Assembly: GCA_903884065.1 (NCBI GenBank)
Contig: CAISDL010000059.1
Coordinates: forward strand, 62,001 to 126,000
Direction of reading: 5' to 3'
Source: an uncultured Actinomycetes bacterium
GTDB lineage: Bacteria; Actinomycetota; Actinomycetes; Mycobacteriales; Mycobacteriaceae
Length of the DNA: 64,000 nucleotides
Part shown: one piece after another, positions 63,479 through 64,000 of the stretch
How positions within the stretch are numbered: the stretch's first letter is position 1
Layout of the letters: every line of letters starts with the position of its first letter
The notes under the pieces: model-generated
Databases searched by the model: none
The model's input: the letters and a program-made list of their open reading frames with translations, nothing else
What the model was told of the DNA's origin: nothing
Program-made: the position numbers and the translations under genes

Positions 63479-64000
63479 TCAGTCGTGGCCGGTTTCAGTG
63501 ACGGCGATCCGGGCGGCTTTCTCGTCGACGATCGCTGCTTTGGCGGCGAAGGCGGCGGTCAGGGCGTGCACGGCGAGGTTGTTGACCGCTCGGGGGTATC
63601 CGCGGGCGGCGTTGTGGATCAGGGTGATCGCGTCGTCGGAGAACAGGGTGTCGGTGCGGCCGGCGATCTTGGCGTGGTGGGCGATGTAGTCGGCGGTGTC
63701 GGGTGGGGCCATGCCGGCGATGGCGTAGCGCATGGCGATGCGCTGATCCAGTGCGGCCAGCACACCCAGGCGCAGGCGATGCCGCAGGGTGGGTTGGCCG
63801 ACGAGCAGGGCGGCAAACGGTGATCCGGAGTCCATGTCGTGGTTGGTGAGCATGCGGATGGCTTCCATTTGGGCGTTGTCGAGCAGGTGGGCTTCGTCGA
63901 TGACCACGACCGGGGTGCGGCCGCGTTCGGCGTGTTCAGCGGCCAGGGCGTCGGCGGCCTGGGGGGCCAGGGTGGCGGTGTAGAAGCTGGGCACCCGCCC
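63479..64000 (-). CDS. ExeA/TniB-type AAA ATPase of a transposition system, partial
   Basis: At least 171 residues of the C-terminal part are visible; the start lies beyond the window. Walker B is VVVIDEAHLLDN, sensor-type residues follow in AALLVGQPTLRHRL and ALDQRIAMRYAIAG, and GYPRAVNNLAVHALTAAF is the family C-terminus. This ATPase type accompanies a DDE transposase in mycobacterial IS/Tn elements (general secretion ExeA/TniB-like group). The transposase should be to the right on this strand. Confidence 0.85.
   Translation of the reverse strand, partial: GRVPSFYTATLAPQAADALAAEHAERGRTPVVVIDEAHLLDNAQMEAIRMLTNHDMDSGSPFAALLVGQPTLRHRLRLGVLAALDQRIAMRYAIAGMAPPDTADYIAHHAKIAGRTDTLFSDDAITLIHNAARGYPRAVNNLAVHALTAAFAAKAAIVDEKAARIAVTETGHD

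Larger units (their letters stand above)
61526..64000. mobile_element. Mobile-element-derived segment inserted in arsA
   Basis: The homology of arsA stops abruptly at about 61525. To the right lie a cut gene fragment, a plasmid/phage-like protein gene, a decayed cadherin-like gene and an ExeA/TniB-type transposition ATPase, all on the minus strand. No terminal inverted repeats could be fixed by eye, and the other end lies outside the window. Confidence 0.5.

Overview
The window is high-GC actinobacterial DNA and almost certainly comes from a Mycobacterium or Mycolicibacterium. The evidence is a clear MPT64 homologue, the mycobacterial order pgm-crcB-crcB-DUF190, an IdeR-type iron box, F420/PPOX and DUF2237 proteins, and several very long PGRS-type glycine-rich exported proteins. 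None of these PGRS proteins has a PE domain; all start with an ordinary signal peptide.

Layout. 1-9.5 kb: end of a sedolisin (S53) protease, a zinc-ribbon membrane protein, an epimerase remnant, an M15-like lipoprotein peptidase, an RclA-like flavoenzyme, MPT64, then a PGRS protein ending in a TNT (NAD+ glycohydrolase) domain followed by its probable immunity gene, a CDF-like transporter and a PPOX protein. 9.6-12.6 kb: a probable island (Fic protein plus a DUF4143 ATPase) between a decayed tRNA-Ala copy and the intact tRNA-Ala(GGC). 12.6-20.4 kb: MFS transporter, pgm, two CrcB fluoride channel subunits, DUF190 protein, cupin, small membrane protein, lipoprotein, MgtE. 20.5-26.7 kb: a redox cluster (ferredoxin and ApbE, divergent from a two-component system, a proline-rich exported protein, a ferric-reductase-like membrane protein and a NuoF-like protein). 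26.7-33.3 kb: DUF2237, amidohydrolase, a three-gene catabolic operon, and a HemB paralogue with altered metal ligands. 33.4-36.6 kb: PGRS protein with a beta-propeller tail, and a TetR regulator. 36.7-42.2 kb: APC permease, a second two-component system, DUF305 lipoprotein, and an FTR1 iron permease with a cupredoxin-like lipoprotein. 42.2-57.5 kb: a GT2-HATPase fusion, a 2092-residue PGRS protein with two cadherin-like plus C39-peptidase modules, a PAS/SpoIIE phosphatase, a hydrolase, and a third PGRS-C39 protein. 57.5-64 kb: a secreted ARB_07466-like protein, a pentameric ligand-gated channel homologue, arsD and a truncated arsA cut by mobile-element DNA, a broken cadherin-like gene and a transposition-type ATPase running off the end.

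The most interesting theme is that four separate genes share one architecture: signal peptide, disordered Ser/Pro/Ala segment, a conserved entry motif with a paired cysteine, a PGRS stalk, and then a different C-terminal cargo (TNT toxin, beta-propeller, C39 peptidase). This looks like a modular surface/secreted effector family, one member of which has an adjacent immunity gene. Other points of note are shared putative operator motifs for both two-component systems, the GT2-HATPase fusion beside a partner-switching phosphatase, and several start-codon tandem duplications.
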